DNA from: Rhodobacter sp.
GTDB taxonomy: Bacteria; Pseudomonadota; Alphaproteobacteria; Rhodobacterales; Rhodobacteraceae
Length of the DNA: 47,259 nt
Assembly: GCA_022824145.1 (NCBI GenBank)
Contig: JAJEAY010000146.1
Coordinates: forward strand, 1-47,259
Direction: 5' to 3'
Both the position numbers and the translations under genes were made by a program. Below the pieces are notes generated by a model that searched no databases, was not told the DNA's origin, and saw only the letters and a list, made by a program, of their open reading frames with translations. This document shows, piece after piece, positions 26,139 to 35,287 of the stretch (position 1 is its first letter; each line of letters begins with the position of its first letter).

Positions 26139-27122
26139 TTAAAGCTGGGCATCTCCCGGACGCCGCAATTCGCGCGGAAGCCTGAATGTTACATTTTCTT
26201 TCACGCCATCCAGATTCTCGACGGTCGTGTCAAATATCTGCCCAAGTCGCACCACGAGATCCTGGACCAGGCTCTCCGGTGCCGAAGCGCCAGCAGTGAT
26301 TCCCACCGCGCTGACGCCGTCAAACCACTCGAGATCGAGCGCATCGGCATCAGGAATCAAATAGCTTCTGGTACCGCCCAATTCGCAGATTTCACGAAGC
26401 CTGTTCGAATTGGAGCTGGTCCGGGATCCAATTACCAGAATCAGATCGCACTTCGCGATCAGCCCCTTCACCGCATTCTGCCGATTCTGGGTTGCGTAGC
26501 AGATGTCTTCCGAATTCGGGCCGACGATGTCCGGAAATCGCCTCTTGAGGGCTGCGACGATCTCCTTGGTGTCATCCACACTGAGTGTCGTCTGCGTCAC
26601 GTAGGCGAGCCTGTTTGGATCGGCCGGCGCCAGTCGCTCGACATCCTCCACGGTCGAGATCAGAAGCACGTTTCCCTGAACCTGTCCCATCGTACCTTCG
26701 ACCTCGGGGTGTCCTTCATGGCCGATGAGGACGATCTCGCGTCCCTGCCTGGAATATCTTTTCGCCTCATTGTGGACCTTGATCACCAGCGGGCAGGCCG
26801 CGTCGATTACATGCAGAGACCGAAGTTCGGCATCCTCCTCCACACGTCGCGAAACGCCATGCGCACTGAACACTGCGACCGCGCCCACCGGAATGTCCTC
26901 AACCTGTTCGACAAAGACTGCTCCCTTGCTGCGAAGGTCTTCGACGACATGCCTGTTGTGGACGATTTCATGCCGAACGTAGACTGGAGCGCCATAGGAG
27001 TCCAAAGCCCTCTCGACAATATCGATGGCCCGAACGACACCCGCGCAGAAACCTCTTGGCTGCGGGAGGATAACCCTAACCGACCTCTTTCTGCCTGTTT
27101 CGGCTCGCTCGATTCCTGCCAT
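26139..27122 (-). CDS. ispH: 4-hydroxy-3-methylbut-2-enyl diphosphate reductase
   Basis: Last enzyme of the MEP pathway, 327 residues. It reduces HMBPP to isopentenyl and dimethylallyl diphosphate using a [4Fe-4S] cluster. The three cluster cysteines are C26 (PRGFCAGV), C110 (DAACPLV) and C208 (ICYATQNRQ). The proton-donor region GHEGHPEVEGTMGQ and the substrate motif GSRTSSNSNRL are intact. ATG 27122 has GGAGG five bases upstream. It converges on the lipid exporter and sits in the same neighbourhood as squalene synthase, so it may provide precursors for that pathway. It could be the sole copy in the genome or a second, dedicated one. Confidence 0.96.
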   Translation of the reverse strand: MAGIERAETGRKRSVRVILPQPRGFCAGVVRAIDIVERALDSYGAPVYVRHEIVHNRHVVEDLRSKGAVFVEQVEDIPVGAVAVFSAHGVSRRVEEDAELRSLHVIDAACPLVIKVHNEAKRYSRQGREIVLIGHEGHPEVEGTMGQVQGNVLLISTVEDVERLAPADPNRLAYVTQTTLSVDDTKEIVAALKRRFPDIVGPNSEDICYATQNRQNAVKGLIAKCDLILVIGSRTSSNSNRLREICELGGTRSYLIPDADALDLEWFDGVSAVGITAGASAPESLVQDLVVRLGQIFDTTVENLDGVKENVTFRLPRELRRPGDAQL

Positions 27123-27274
27123 GCTGCCTCCACTGCGCCAGCTGCTGCTTTGGAATTAACCGAACATCCTGGGTCCGGCAACGGATTTATGCCGCAGATT
27201 CCAACCAGGATCCGAAAGACAACGGTCTGTGTTGGATGACAACGGAATTCCTTACGATTCCATACCCGATCAGT

Positions 27275-27538
27275 TCATTGTCCTGGCATTGTATCAGAGA
27301 TCAGTTCGGCAAGCCACCATTGGATAAGCGCTGTCACGATAGCGCCGCCAATCAGTTTAATCCATTTGTGGTCGGCCTCCAGTTTCTCGACGCTGGCTGT
27401 GGTGGCCAGTTCCCCGAGTCCGGTTTCCGGCGCATGCCTCTTGGCCGCAGCGCGAGCTTCCGCCTGGTCCGCCTTGAAGCCGAACTTCCTCAGAGCTCTG
27501 GCGACTTCCAGCGTGTCACAAATCGCGGCATCGGCCAT
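27275..27538 (-). CDS. Small coiled-coil membrane-anchored protein, DUF1640-like
   Basis: About 87 residues. The pattern DTLEVARALRKFGFKADQAEARAAA resembles the start of CCDC90/DUF1640 proteins (FDTxxxxRxLxxAGFxxxQAEA). It is followed by a short charged stretch (ASVEKLEADHKWIK) and a C-terminal hydrophobic helix (LIGGAIVTALIQWWLAEL), so it is probably a small membrane-tethered coiled coil. ATG 27538 is favoured over the 12-codon-longer start at 27574, though neither has a clear Shine-Dalgarno. Function unknown. Confidence 0.6.
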   Translation of the reverse strand: MADAAICDTLEVARALRKFGFKADQAEARAAAKRHAPETGLGELATTASVEKLEADHKWIKLIGGAIVTALIQWWLAELISDTMPGQ

Positions 27539-27937
27539 ACAGCCGAATACTCGTCCGAGCCGACCGCCAGTCAAGCCCCTCGGAAGGGTACAATCCAGTT
27601 GCTTCGGCGGATTCCGAAGTCACATCGCGGACTGTCCGCCGTTTTCCCGCGACGGTCAGCGGAGCGACAGGCCCATCCGCGCCGACAACCCCTGTGATCC
27701 GCGAATCCAGTGCCGGAGCGTCCACTGAATGGCCAGTCACGTACAGAATTCCCCTCACATTCCTGCGGACACCGAACCGCGCGCTCTTCCATGGGCACAG
27801 GTCGGTGAGACCGAAAGCATGCAAAGCCCGGAGACAGGACCGGAGAGAAACGCCGTTTCTGGAGCTAAGGATGATCAGCTTGAAGCTCCCGGTGCGTGCC
27901 TGCCTGCGCGTAGCCAGTCCACATGGAGCCGTGCCGG
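27539..27937. other. Region downstream of tctA without a supported gene
   Basis: 399 bases. Leftward and rightward frames of up to 168 codons cross it, but none has a motif, good start or recognisable family. They are treated as chance frames. Confidence 0.4.
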
Positions 27938-29452
27938 TCAGCCCGGCTGGCTGCCAGCCCGTTTCCGCCTGAACCCGATGAACAAAGGATAGCAGACAAG
28001 CGCAAGCGCCATTAGAATGCACGTCAGCGATATCGGACGCTCAAGAAATGTCAGCGGGTCGCCCTGACTGGAAACAAGTGACTGACGCAGCGAGCGCTCC
28101 GCCAGAGGACCAAGCACAATTGCCAATACGGCCGGAGCTACCGGGTAGTTCAGTTTTCGCATCAGGTATCCTACGATGCCGATAATCACCATAATCCAGA
28201 CATCGAACATCCGGTCTGTCGTCGCGAACACACCGAGTGCGCAGAGCACGAATATGATAGGGGTCAGGATCGAGAACGGCATCGCCAATACTCGGATGAA
28301 TACGGGAATCAGCGCTAGATTCAGAACGAGCGTGGCCAGGTTCGCGATGTAAAGTGAGCCGATTAGACCCCAGACGAAGTCCGGATTCTCGGAAAACAGA
28401 AGCGGCCCCGGCCGTAGTCCCCAGATGATCATGCCGCCAAGCAGGATCGCCGTTGTCGGCGACCCGGGAATTCCAAGTGTCAGCATCGGCAGCATCGAGC
28501 CGGTCGATGCCGCGTTGTTCGCGGCCTCCGGCGCGGCCACTCCCGCGACGTTTCCCTTTCCGAAGCTCTCCGGATCCTTTGAGAACGTCTTGGCCAGACC
28601 GTAACTCATCAACGACGCCGGGGTCGCGCCGGCAGCAGGAAGTGTGCCGACGAAGAAGCCCAGCACGGAGCCAAGCCAGGTCGAGTTGATGTAATCGCGG
28701 ATCCCACGCAGGTTGTCGCCCATCCGCTGCCAGGTGACCCTGACGCTGTGCATCTGAACCTTCCCCTTGGTGCTCTCGATGGTCCACAGCATTTCGCCGA
28801 TGCCGTAAATTCCGATCGCGACCACCAGAAACCCGATTCCGCGCTGGAACTCGACCATGTCGAAGAAGATCAGCCGGGGCTTGCCCGAAATGATGTCAAA
28901 GCCGACGGCCGCGACCACCAGACCGATCAGGATGGAGAACACTGTTTTCGGGATATCGTCTCCGCCAAGACCGATAAAGGTCGCGAAGGCAAGCACCATC
29001 AGCGCGAACTCCTCCTGAGGGCCGAACTTCAGCGCGAAAACCGCAAGGGGCGGCGCGAAAAAGGTGAACAGGATCACCGAGACGGTTCCCCCGATGAAGG
29101 AAGCGATCGCGGCGGCCATGAGCGCCTGGTCGGCCCGACCCTGCTGCGCCATCGGCCGCCCGTCGAAGACCGTCGCGACGGCGGTCGATGCCCCGGGAAT
29201 GCCCAGCGTGATGGAACTGATCGCGCCGCCGTACATCGCCCCGTAGTACAGGGCCGCAAGGAAAATGATCGCCGCGGTCGGCGGTACCAGAAACGTGATC
29301 GGCAACAGGATTGCGACGCCGTTGACCGAGCCGAGGCCAGGCATGCAGCCAACGAACAGGCCCGCGAGGCAGCCGGCTACGATCATGAAGAGATTGAGCG
29401 GTTCAAACGCGTGAAGCAGGCCGGAACCAAGGGATATGAGGATGGTTTCCAT
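27938..29452 (-). CDS. tctA: Tripartite tricarboxylate transporter large permease, TctA family
   Basis: Large membrane subunit of 504 residues with about 12 helices. Family signatures: LAGLFVGCMPGLGSVNGVAILLP, AALYYGAMYGGAISSITLGIPGAS, GFFVGTLPAAGATPASLMSYGLAK and LTLGIPGSPTTAILLGGMI (the repeated LGIPG motifs). It transports an organic acid delivered by TctC, driven by an ion gradient. It is the last gene of the leftward oxalate operon, 13 bases after tctB. ATG 29452 is preceded by GAGGGG. The operon context points to oxalate or a related dicarboxylate. Confidence 0.93.
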   Translation of the reverse strand: METILISLGSGLLHAFEPLNLFMIVAGCLAGLFVGCMPGLGSVNGVAILLPITFLVPPTAAIIFLAALYYGAMYGGAISSITLGIPGASTAVATVFDGRPMAQQGRADQALMAAAIASFIGGTVSVILFTFFAPPLAVFALKFGPQEEFALMVLAFATFIGLGGDDIPKTVFSILIGLVVAAVGFDIISGKPRLIFFDMVEFQRGIGFLVVAIGIYGIGEMLWTIESTKGKVQMHSVRVTWQRMGDNLRGIRDYINSTWLGSVLGFFVGTLPAAGATPASLMSYGLAKTFSKDPESFGKGNVAGVAAPEAANNAASTGSMLPMLTLGIPGSPTTAILLGGMIIWGLRPGPLLFSENPDFVWGLIGSLYIANLATLVLNLALIPVFIRVLAMPFSILTPIIFVLCALGVFATTDRMFDVWIMVIIGIVGYLMRKLNYPVAPAVLAIVLGPLAERSLRQSLVSSQGDPLTFLERPISLTCILMALALVCYPLFIGFRRKRAGSQPG

Positions 29453-29465
29453 CTGCGTCAGCCCC

Positions 29466-29993
29466 TCAGTAAAACCACTCGTAGCGGAAATTGTCGAGGA
29501 AGAGGAATCCCTCTTCGAACATCGGAAGTCCCTTCGGCAGATATTTTGTCAGCGCCACTTCGAAGAGCAGGTAGACGAAGATCGGAGCTCCAACCGTAAT
29601 TGACCAGGTCATCCGCCAGGAATGACCGCCTAGGAACCGGATACAGATGAGCATGTAGAGCATGAGGGCGAGGTAAGTTCCGATCACCTGTATCAGGATC
29701 AGGAATCCAAGAAACGCCAGAGCCGTGACAATCACGAGGAAAAGAGTGTCGGAGGCGCAGTATTCCTCCGTTGAGCGCGATTCTGGTGTAACGCCCGCAA
29801 ACCAGCGGGCGAGAGTCCAGAGAGATGCAAGCGCCATGCCGCCCGAGAGCCAGAACGGCCACATCCCTGCGCCGGGACCGCGTCCCTCGATCCAACCGAT
29901 CACAAGATCGTCTACGTAAATGTTGACCATCAGGCCTAGCGACACAACCAGCGTCGCGATCGCCATGAGCAGTTCGGCAGTGCGGACGGTCAT
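29466..29993 (-). CDS. tctB: Tripartite tricarboxylate transporter small permease, TctB family
   Basis: Small membrane subunit of 175 residues with four hydrophobic segments (ELLMAIATLVVSLGLMVNIY; MWPFWLSGGMALASLWTL; LFLVIVTALAFLGFLILIQV; WSITVGAPIFVYLLFEVAL). The GPGAGMWPFWLSGGM loop after helix one is typical of TctB. Start ATG 29993 has GGAG upstream. It assists TctA and sits between tctC and tctA, in the usual order C-B-A. Confidence 0.88.
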   Translation of the reverse strand: MTVRTAELLMAIATLVVSLGLMVNIYVDDLVIGWIEGRGPGAGMWPFWLSGGMALASLWTLARWFAGVTPESRSTEEYCASDTLFLVIVTALAFLGFLILIQVIGTYLALMLYMLICIRFLGGHSWRMTWSITVGAPIFVYLLFEVALTKYLPKGLPMFEEGFLFLDNFRYEWFY

Positions 29994-30143
29994 CTCTCAG
30001 TACTCCGTCTGGTCAATCACAGGCTTACTGAATCAGGACGGGAACGCTCGCTTGCCGTCCGCTGGCTGGAATGACGCAGATTTCCGGGCAAGGTCACAAC
30101 GTGTGACGGGCCCGCGCCCGAAAGCGCGGACCCGTTGCCGCAA

Positions 30144-31127
30144 TCACTCGCCAGTGATCTTTGCAGCGCCGACCTGTTCGATCAGCTTCTTATGGGCATC
30201 CACGTTTGTTGAGTGGAACATCGCCAGATCGTCACCCTTCATCATGCCGTCGCAGGTCAGGCCGTCCGAAACGCAGAACTCCTGCCATTCTTCTGAATCG
30301 AACAGCGTCTGGAAGAGGTTTGTGTACCACTCGACCGCTTCCGCCGACATTCCCGGAGGGCCGTTAACCGAGCGCTGCATGTAGTACTCGATTTCCACGC
30401 CAAGTTCCTTGGCCGTCGGAACGTCCGGAAACGCTGCCATGCGCTCACCGGTGAACTGAACGAGTGGCTTAGTGTTGCCGGCGCGCCAGAATTCCAGCTG
30501 CTCGGATGGGTTGTTCACCGTCGAGTCGATGTGGTTGCCGACGAGATTCTTGGCCACGGTGCCTCCGCCCGGGAACGGAATATAGGTCACCTCGTAGTCA
30601 AATGCGGCTTCCATCATCGCGGTCAGGATCGAGTCTTCCTGGCCCGAACCGGTTCCGCCGACTTTCCAGTCAAGACCCGCTGCCTTCACCGCTCCTACAT
30701 AACTGTCGAGATCCGCAATATCGTCACGGTCGGTGTTGACCCACAGAAGGAAGGTGTCCATCGCCATCAGTCCGATCGGGGTGAACTTCGTCACGTCAAC
30801 TCCTAGATCCTCCTGGATCAGCGGCGTTGTGTAGAAGCTGTTCAGAGTCATCATGACCGTGTGGTCGTCACCCGCCTTGTCCTGCATGTACCGCAGGGCC
30901 TCAGCACCGGATCCACCCGGTTTGTTGATCGGAATGAACGGACGCGGCGACAGGTCTTTCTGTTCGATCAGGCCCTGCAGAAGCCGAGCGATCTGGTCGG
31001 CGCCGCCGCCGGTGCCGGCCATGATAATGAACTCGACAGGCTTGCGCGGCTGCCAATCGGCCAAGGCCGCAGGCACCATGAGCGCAAGCGCAGCAGCACT
31101 CGCCGCCAGGGTTTTCATCAATCTCAT
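30144..31127 (-). CDS. tctC: Tripartite tricarboxylate transporter substrate-binding protein, TctC/Bug family
   Basis: Periplasmic binding protein of 327 residues. The signal peptide MRLMKTLAASAAALALMVPAALA is followed by RKPVEFIIMAGTGGGADQIARLL and PFIPINKPGGSGAEALRYM, both family hallmarks; the loops contact the ligand carboxylate. GTGSGQEDSI and PFPGGGTVAKNLVG further fit the Bug fold. ATG 31127 has GGAG seven bases upstream. Placed after fhs and before tctBA in the oxalate operon, it is predicted to bind oxalate or a related acid, an inference from context only. Confidence 0.92.
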   Translation of the reverse strand: MRLMKTLAASAAALALMVPAALADWQPRKPVEFIIMAGTGGGADQIARLLQGLIEQKDLSPRPFIPINKPGGSGAEALRYMQDKAGDDHTVMMTLNSFYTTPLIQEDLGVDVTKFTPIGLMAMDTFLLWVNTDRDDIADLDSYVGAVKAAGLDWKVGGTGSGQEDSILTAMMEAAFDYEVTYIPFPGGGTVAKNLVGNHIDSTVNNPSEQLEFWRAGNTKPLVQFTGERMAAFPDVPTAKELGVEIEYYMQRSVNGPPGMSAEAVEWYTNLFQTLFDSEEWQEFCVSDGLTCDGMMKGDDLAMFHSTNVDAHKKLIEQVGAAKITGE

Positions 31128-31328
31128 ATTTCTTCTCCTCTCTGTGCAGCCGCGGATGCGGCCATGTATTGCCGGAACCGGATATCCGCGGTTCTTCGCC
31201 CGCTTTAGTCCCAGCCCAAGCTCTTGACCTCAAACAGTTACGCCCAGGCAACCTCTCATTCCGTCCAACACCTTCAACGCGCAGCCACCGCTGACAGAAT
31301 AGTTTCGTCAACAACCGTCTGGCACATC

Positions 31329-32996
31329 CTAGAACAGCCCTTCGATCTGCCCGGCATCGTTGATGTGAATCTGCTCCGCTGCCGGACGGCGCGGCAGGCC
31401 TGGCATCGTCATGATCTCTCCGCAGATAACCACAATGAATCCGGCGCCAGCGCTCAACCGCACCTCGCGTACCGGCAGCGAATGGCCCGTAGGCGCGCCG
31501 CGGCGCGCCGGATCCGTAGTGAAACTGTATTGGGTCTTGGCCATGCAGACCGGCAGGTGCCCGTAGCCCTGCTGTTCCCAATCTTTCAGCTGGTTGCGGA
31601 CTTTCTGGTCTGCCACCACTTCATCAGCGCGGTAGATGCGCCTTGCAACGGTCTCGATCTTTTCGAACAGCGGGGTGTCGTCGGCGTAGAGCGGAGCGTA
31701 ACGCGACGTCCCACCTTCACAGACTTCAACTATCCTTGCGGCAAGGTCTCTGGTTCCTTCCGATCCCTTGGCCCAGTGCTCGCAGAGAATCGCCTCCGTT
31801 CCCTGTTCCTCGGCATAGAGCCTGACGGCCGCCACTTCAGCATCCGTATCCGTGACAAAGTGGTTGATCGCGACGACCGCCGGAACGCCGAACTTCCCGA
31901 TGTTCTCTATATGACGGCCGAGGTTGGCGCATCCCTGCCTGACAGCATCGACATTTTCCGCGCCGAGATCGGCCCGGGCCACACCGCCGTTCATCTTAAG
32001 CGCACGCACGGTGGCGACGATCACGACGGCATCGGGGGCCAGACCGGCCTTGCGGCACTTGATGTTCAGGAATTTCTCGGCGCCAAGATCGGCCCCGAAA
32101 CCCGCTTCGGTCACGACATAGTCGGCCAGCTTCATCGCCGTCTTTGTGGCCACGACCGAATTGCAGCCATGCGCAATGTTTGCGAACGGCCCGCCATGGA
32201 CAAATGCCGGATTGTTCTCAAGCGTCTGCACCAGATTGGGCTGCATCGCGTCCTTCAGGAGCACCGTCATCGCGCCGTCAGCCTTGATGTCGCGGCAATG
32301 TACAGGCGACCGGTCACGGCGGTATGCGACAATCATGTCACCCAGACGTTTCTGCAGGTCGTCAAGGTCGTTCGCCAGACAGAGGATTGCCATGACTTCC
32401 GACGCCACCGTTATGTCAAACCCGGCCTCTCTGGGGAAACCGTTGGCAACACCGCCAAGGGAACAGGTGATGGAGCGCAGAGCCCGGTCATTCATATCCA
32501 CGACACGGCGCCAAACGACCCGGCGGGTGTCGATCTCCAGCTCGTTGCCCCAGTAGATATGATTGTCAATCATGGCGCTGAGGAGGGAATGCGCGCTGGT
32601 GATCGCGTGGAAGTCACCGGTGAAGTGAAGGTTCATGTCCTCCATTGGCACTATCTGGGCATGGCCGCCGCCGGCCGCTCCGCCCTTCATCCCGAAATTC
32701 GGGCCGAGGGACGCTTCCCGTATGCAGATCATCGCATTCTTGCCGATCGCGTTCAGGCCGTCACCGAGACCGACGGTCGTGGTCGTCTTGCCCTCTCCCG
32801 CCGGAGTCGGGTTGACCGCGGTCACAAGGATCAGCTTGCCATCGCTTCGTTCGGCCTGCGCACTGATGAAATCCGCCGAAACCTTCGCTTTGTCATGGCC
32901 AAAGGGGATCAGGTGTTCGGACGGGACGCCTAGTCTGGCGCCTATCTCCTGGATCGGCTTTTTCGCGGCAGCGCGCGCAATTTCTATGTCGGACAT
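31329..32996 (-). CDS. fhs: Formate--tetrahydrofolate ligase
   Basis: Full-length Fhs, 555 residues: formate + ATP + tetrahydrofolate to 10-formyltetrahydrofolate. The P-loop-like [18 protein letters not shown] (about 64-81), [54 protein letters not shown] and the C-terminal [18 protein letters not shown] are all intact. In the operon it sits between the formyltransferase-like gene (28 bases upstream) and tctC. It captures the formate released by formyl-CoA transferase into one-carbon metabolism. Confidence 0.97.
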   Translation of the reverse strand: MSDIEIARAAAKKPIQEIGARLGVPSEHLIPFGHDKAKVSADFISAQAERSDGKLILVTAVNPTPAGEGKTTTTVGLGDGLNAIGKNAMICIREASLGPNFGMKGGAAGGGHAQIVPMEDMNLHFTGDFHAITSAHSLLSAMIDNHIYWGNELEIDTRRVVWRRVVDMNDRALRSITCSLGGVANGFPREAGFDITVASEVMAILCLANDLDDLQKRLGDMIVAYRRDRSPVHCRDIKADGAMTVLLKDAMQPNLVQTLENNPAFVHGGPFANIAHGCNSVVATKTAMKLADYVVTEAGFGADLGAEKFLNIKCRKAGLAPDAVVIVATVRALKMNGGVARADLGAENVDAVRQGCANLGRHIENIGKFGVPAVVAINHFVTDTDAEVAAVRLYAEEQGTEAILCEHWAKGSEGTRDLAARIVEVCEGGTSRYAPLYADDTPLFEKIETVARRIYRADEVVADQKVRNQLKDWEQQGYGHLPVCMAKTQYSFTTDPARRGAPTGHSLPVREVRLSAGAGFIVVICGEIMTMPGLPRRPAAEQIHINDAGQIEGLF

Positions 32997-33024
32997 TTTC
33001 GTTTGTAACCTTTGACCTGTTCCG

Positions 33025-33951
33025 TCACGTTCCTAAGCTGTCACCGGCCCTGAGGCCGATCGATTCCGCCCACTCGGCTGCAGGAAGCTTGCCACCGCCG
33101 GAGGGCCGTACGCGCTTTACTGCGATGCGCCCCCCGATCAACTGAACGGTAACGCCGTCCTGCGATACATCCACGACCTTCGACGATACACCATCCCCGG
33201 GAACCCGCGCGCAGTCAAAGATCTGGACTTCGTCGCCGTTCAGGGTCGTCCAGGCGCCGGGGCTCGGATTGGTGCCGCGGATAAGGTCATAGACCTGTTT
33301 GACCGGCTTGTTCCAATCGATCCTTGCATGCTTTCGGGTGCAGCGGCGCTCATAGGTCGCCTGCGACTCGTCCGGAACGATTCGGGGAGGGGATCCGCTG
33401 CGGAACAGATCACAGACGGTCAGCACCGAGTCCACCGCTGACGGGTAGATTTTCCTGAAGTAAAGGTCGATGACAGTATCGTCCGGATCGATCCCGCATT
33501 CCCACTGCAGCAGGCTGTCGCCCTCGTCGAGTCCGTCCGTTGGGTAGAACCAGCTGAAGCCGGACTTTGTGGCGCCGGTGATGATCGGCCAGTTTACGGC
33601 GCTCGGGCCGCGATGGAGCGGAAGCAGCGATGGGTGAAAGCAGATCGATCCAAGTCTGGGTGTATCCCGGGCGGCTTCCGGTACGAAGACGTTCACGAAC
33701 GCCATTACCATCAGGTCAGCCCGATGCCCTGCGAGTGTTTCCAGCGTCTCCCGATCCTCGAACTGCGCTGGCTGGTGCACCGGGAATCCCTGCTCCAGCG
33801 CGAACTCCTTGATCGGATCGATCCTTCCGATTCTGTCGGGTTCGCAGTAGACCGCAACGACCTCATCCACGCCCGCGTCGAGGATTTTCGCGAGGACATC
33901 CTTGCCGAACGCCTGCTGGCCCATAACGATGACGCGCATCGGGCCGCTCAT
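33025..33951 (-). CDS. Formyltransferase/10-formyl-THF hydrolase-like protein, ALDH1L1 N-domain type
   Basis: 308 residues in the Fmt/formyltransferase fold. The core [20 protein letters not shown] and [19 protein letters not shown] follows the N-terminal hydrolase domain of ALDH1L1 (10-formyltetrahydrofolate dehydrogenase) more closely than methionyl-tRNA formyltransferase. H106 and D142 occupy the catalytic positions with the same numbering as ALDH1L1. The asparagine of true Fmt is C104 here (isoleucine in ALDH1L1). A C-terminal Fmt-type domain follows ([20 protein letters not shown]). It overlaps frc by four bases (ATGA), so the two are co-translated. Possible roles: moving formyl between formyl-CoA and tetrahydrofolate, or hydrolysing 10-formyl-THF. 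It is unlikely to be the housekeeping fmt, which normally sits with def. Confidence 0.85.
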   Translation of the reverse strand: MSGPMRVIVMGQQAFGKDVLAKILDAGVDEVVAVYCEPDRIGRIDPIKEFALEQGFPVHQPAQFEDRETLETLAGHRADLMVMAFVNVFVPEAARDTPRLGSICFHPSLLPLHRGPSAVNWPIITGATKSGFSWFYPTDGLDEGDSLLQWECGIDPDDTVIDLYFRKIYPSAVDSVLTVCDLFRSGSPPRIVPDESQATYERRCTRKHARIDWNKPVKQVYDLIRGTNPSPGAWTTLNGDEVQIFDCARVPGDGVSSKVVDVSQDGVTVQLIGGRIAVKRVRPSGGGKLPAAEWAESIGLRAGDSLGT

Positions 33952-35222
33952 TCCGCTGCCGTCCGGGTCGGTTCACCAACCGCTCCGGACTCCATTACCC
34001 TAGACAGTTCCTCGCCCGCATACCCCAGCACATCCGCAAGGATCTCTTCGGTGTGTTCTCCGAGAAGCGGCGAGCGGACGACTTCGGCGGGCGAATCGCT
34101 CAGCTTGACCGGGCATCCAACCGATACGTACTTTCCGCGCTCGGGGTGGTCGACATCGACGATCGTGCCGGTTGCGCGCAATCCCTCGTCCTCCATCAGT
34201 TCCTTCATCGAAAGAATGGGACCGACAGGGATATTGAGCGGATTGCAGACTTCCATGACCTCGAATTTGGTAAGGGTCATGGTCCATTCCTCGATCACAG
34301 CAAAGATCTCGTTCAGCTTGTCAAGGCGCTCCGGCGGGGTCGCATATCCTTCGGCATCCTTCCATTCCGGCCTGCCGATCAAATCACAGATGGACTTCCA
34401 GACCGCGGCCTGGGTGATGAAATACGTGTAGGCATCGGGGTCGGTCTCCCATCCCTTGCACTTCAGTATCCGTCCAGGCTGTCCACCGCCAGAGTCGTTG
34501 CCCGCGCGTGGAGTCGCTTCTCCGAAAGGGATCCCCTCTCCATACTGCGAGTATTCACTGAGCGGGCCGGCAGCAAGCCGCTGCTGGTCACGCAGCTTGA
34601 CCCGGCAGAGGTTCAGCACGCCGTCCTGCATCGCCGCCGACACCTTCTGGCCCCGGCCTGACCGCTCACGCTGGTACAGCGCTGTGACGATTCCGAGCGC
34701 CAGATGCAGCCCGGTGCCGGAGTCACCGATCTGCGCGCCCGTCACCAGCGGTGGCCCATCCGGGAATCCCGTGGTAGACGCCGATCCGCCCGCGCACTGG
34801 GCGACGTTCTCGTAGACTTTGCAGTCCTCGTACTGCCCTGGTCCGAAACCCTTTATCGAAGCAAGGATCATGCGTGGGTTGATTTCCTGAATCCGCTCCC
34901 AGGTGAACCCCATGCGGTCGAGCGCCCCGGGCGCGAAATTCTCGACCATCACATCACATTCCTCGATCAGTCGGGTAAGAACCTCTTTGCCGGTCCCGTG
35001 TTTGGAATTCAGTTCAATCGACCGTTTGTTGTGGTTGAGCATCGTGAAATAGAGACTGTCTGCCCCCGGCACATCCACCAGCTGCTTGCGCGTCGCGTCA
35101 CCAACGCCTGGCCGCTCGACCTTGATGACGTCGGCGCCAAACCACGCGAGAAGCTGGGTACAGGTGGGGCCTGACTGAACATGGGTGAAATCCAGTATCC
35201 TGACGCCGTCGAGTGCTTTCAT
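33948..35222 (-). CDS. frc: Formyl-CoA:oxalate CoA-transferase
   Basis: CaiB/BaiF class III CoA-transferase of 424 residues that moves CoA from formyl-CoA to oxalate, giving oxalyl-CoA and formate. It matches Oxalobacter Frc throughout: [57 protein letters not shown] and [16 protein letters not shown]. The catalytic aspartate is D167 (QIGDSGTG). The mobile glycine loop is present but its first glycine is serine (S244, DSGGGQPG). It forms the core oxalate pair with oxc upstream and overlaps the formyltransferase gene downstream. Start ATG 35222 follows a weak GGGAAAG. Confidence 0.96.
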   Translation of the reverse strand: MKALDGVRILDFTHVQSGPTCTQLLAWFGADVIKVERPGVGDATRKQLVDVPGADSLYFTMLNHNKRSIELNSKHGTGKEVLTRLIEECDVMVENFAPGALDRMGFTWERIQEINPRMILASIKGFGPGQYEDCKVYENVAQCAGGSASTTGFPDGPPLVTGAQIGDSGTGLHLALGIVTALYQRERSGRGQKVSAAMQDGVLNLCRVKLRDQQRLAAGPLSEYSQYGEGIPFGEATPRAGNDSGGGQPGRILKCKGWETDPDAYTYFITQAAVWKSICDLIGRPEWKDAEGYATPPERLDKLNEIFAVIEEWTMTLTKFEVMEVCNPLNIPVGPILSMKELMEDEGLRATGTIVDVDHPERGKYVSVGCPVKLSDSPAEVVRSPLLGEHTEEILADVLGYAGEELSRVMESGAVGEPTRTAAE

Positions 35223-35287
35223 GCCTTTCGCTTTCCCAGCTTCGAACCTTGGGCGCCAGTCCTTGCGCCGCCGGCTCAGTTTAAATT

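Noticed and set aside
25770-27239. 489-codon rightward frame over ispH
   Set aside because: It is antisense to ispH, whose catalytic residues and Shine-Dalgarno are clear.
27516-28022. 168-codon leftward frame downstream of tctA
   Set aside because: It overlaps the tctA end and the DUF1640-like gene, with no motif or start signal.
31224-32933. 569-codon rightward frame over fhs
   Set aside because: Antisense to an intact formate-tetrahydrofolate ligase, with no motif of its own.
33025-33951. Housekeeping methionyl-tRNA formyltransferase
   Set aside because: It lacks the Fmt asparagine at position 104, resembles the ALDH1L1 hydrolase domain and sits in an oxalate operon rather than with def.
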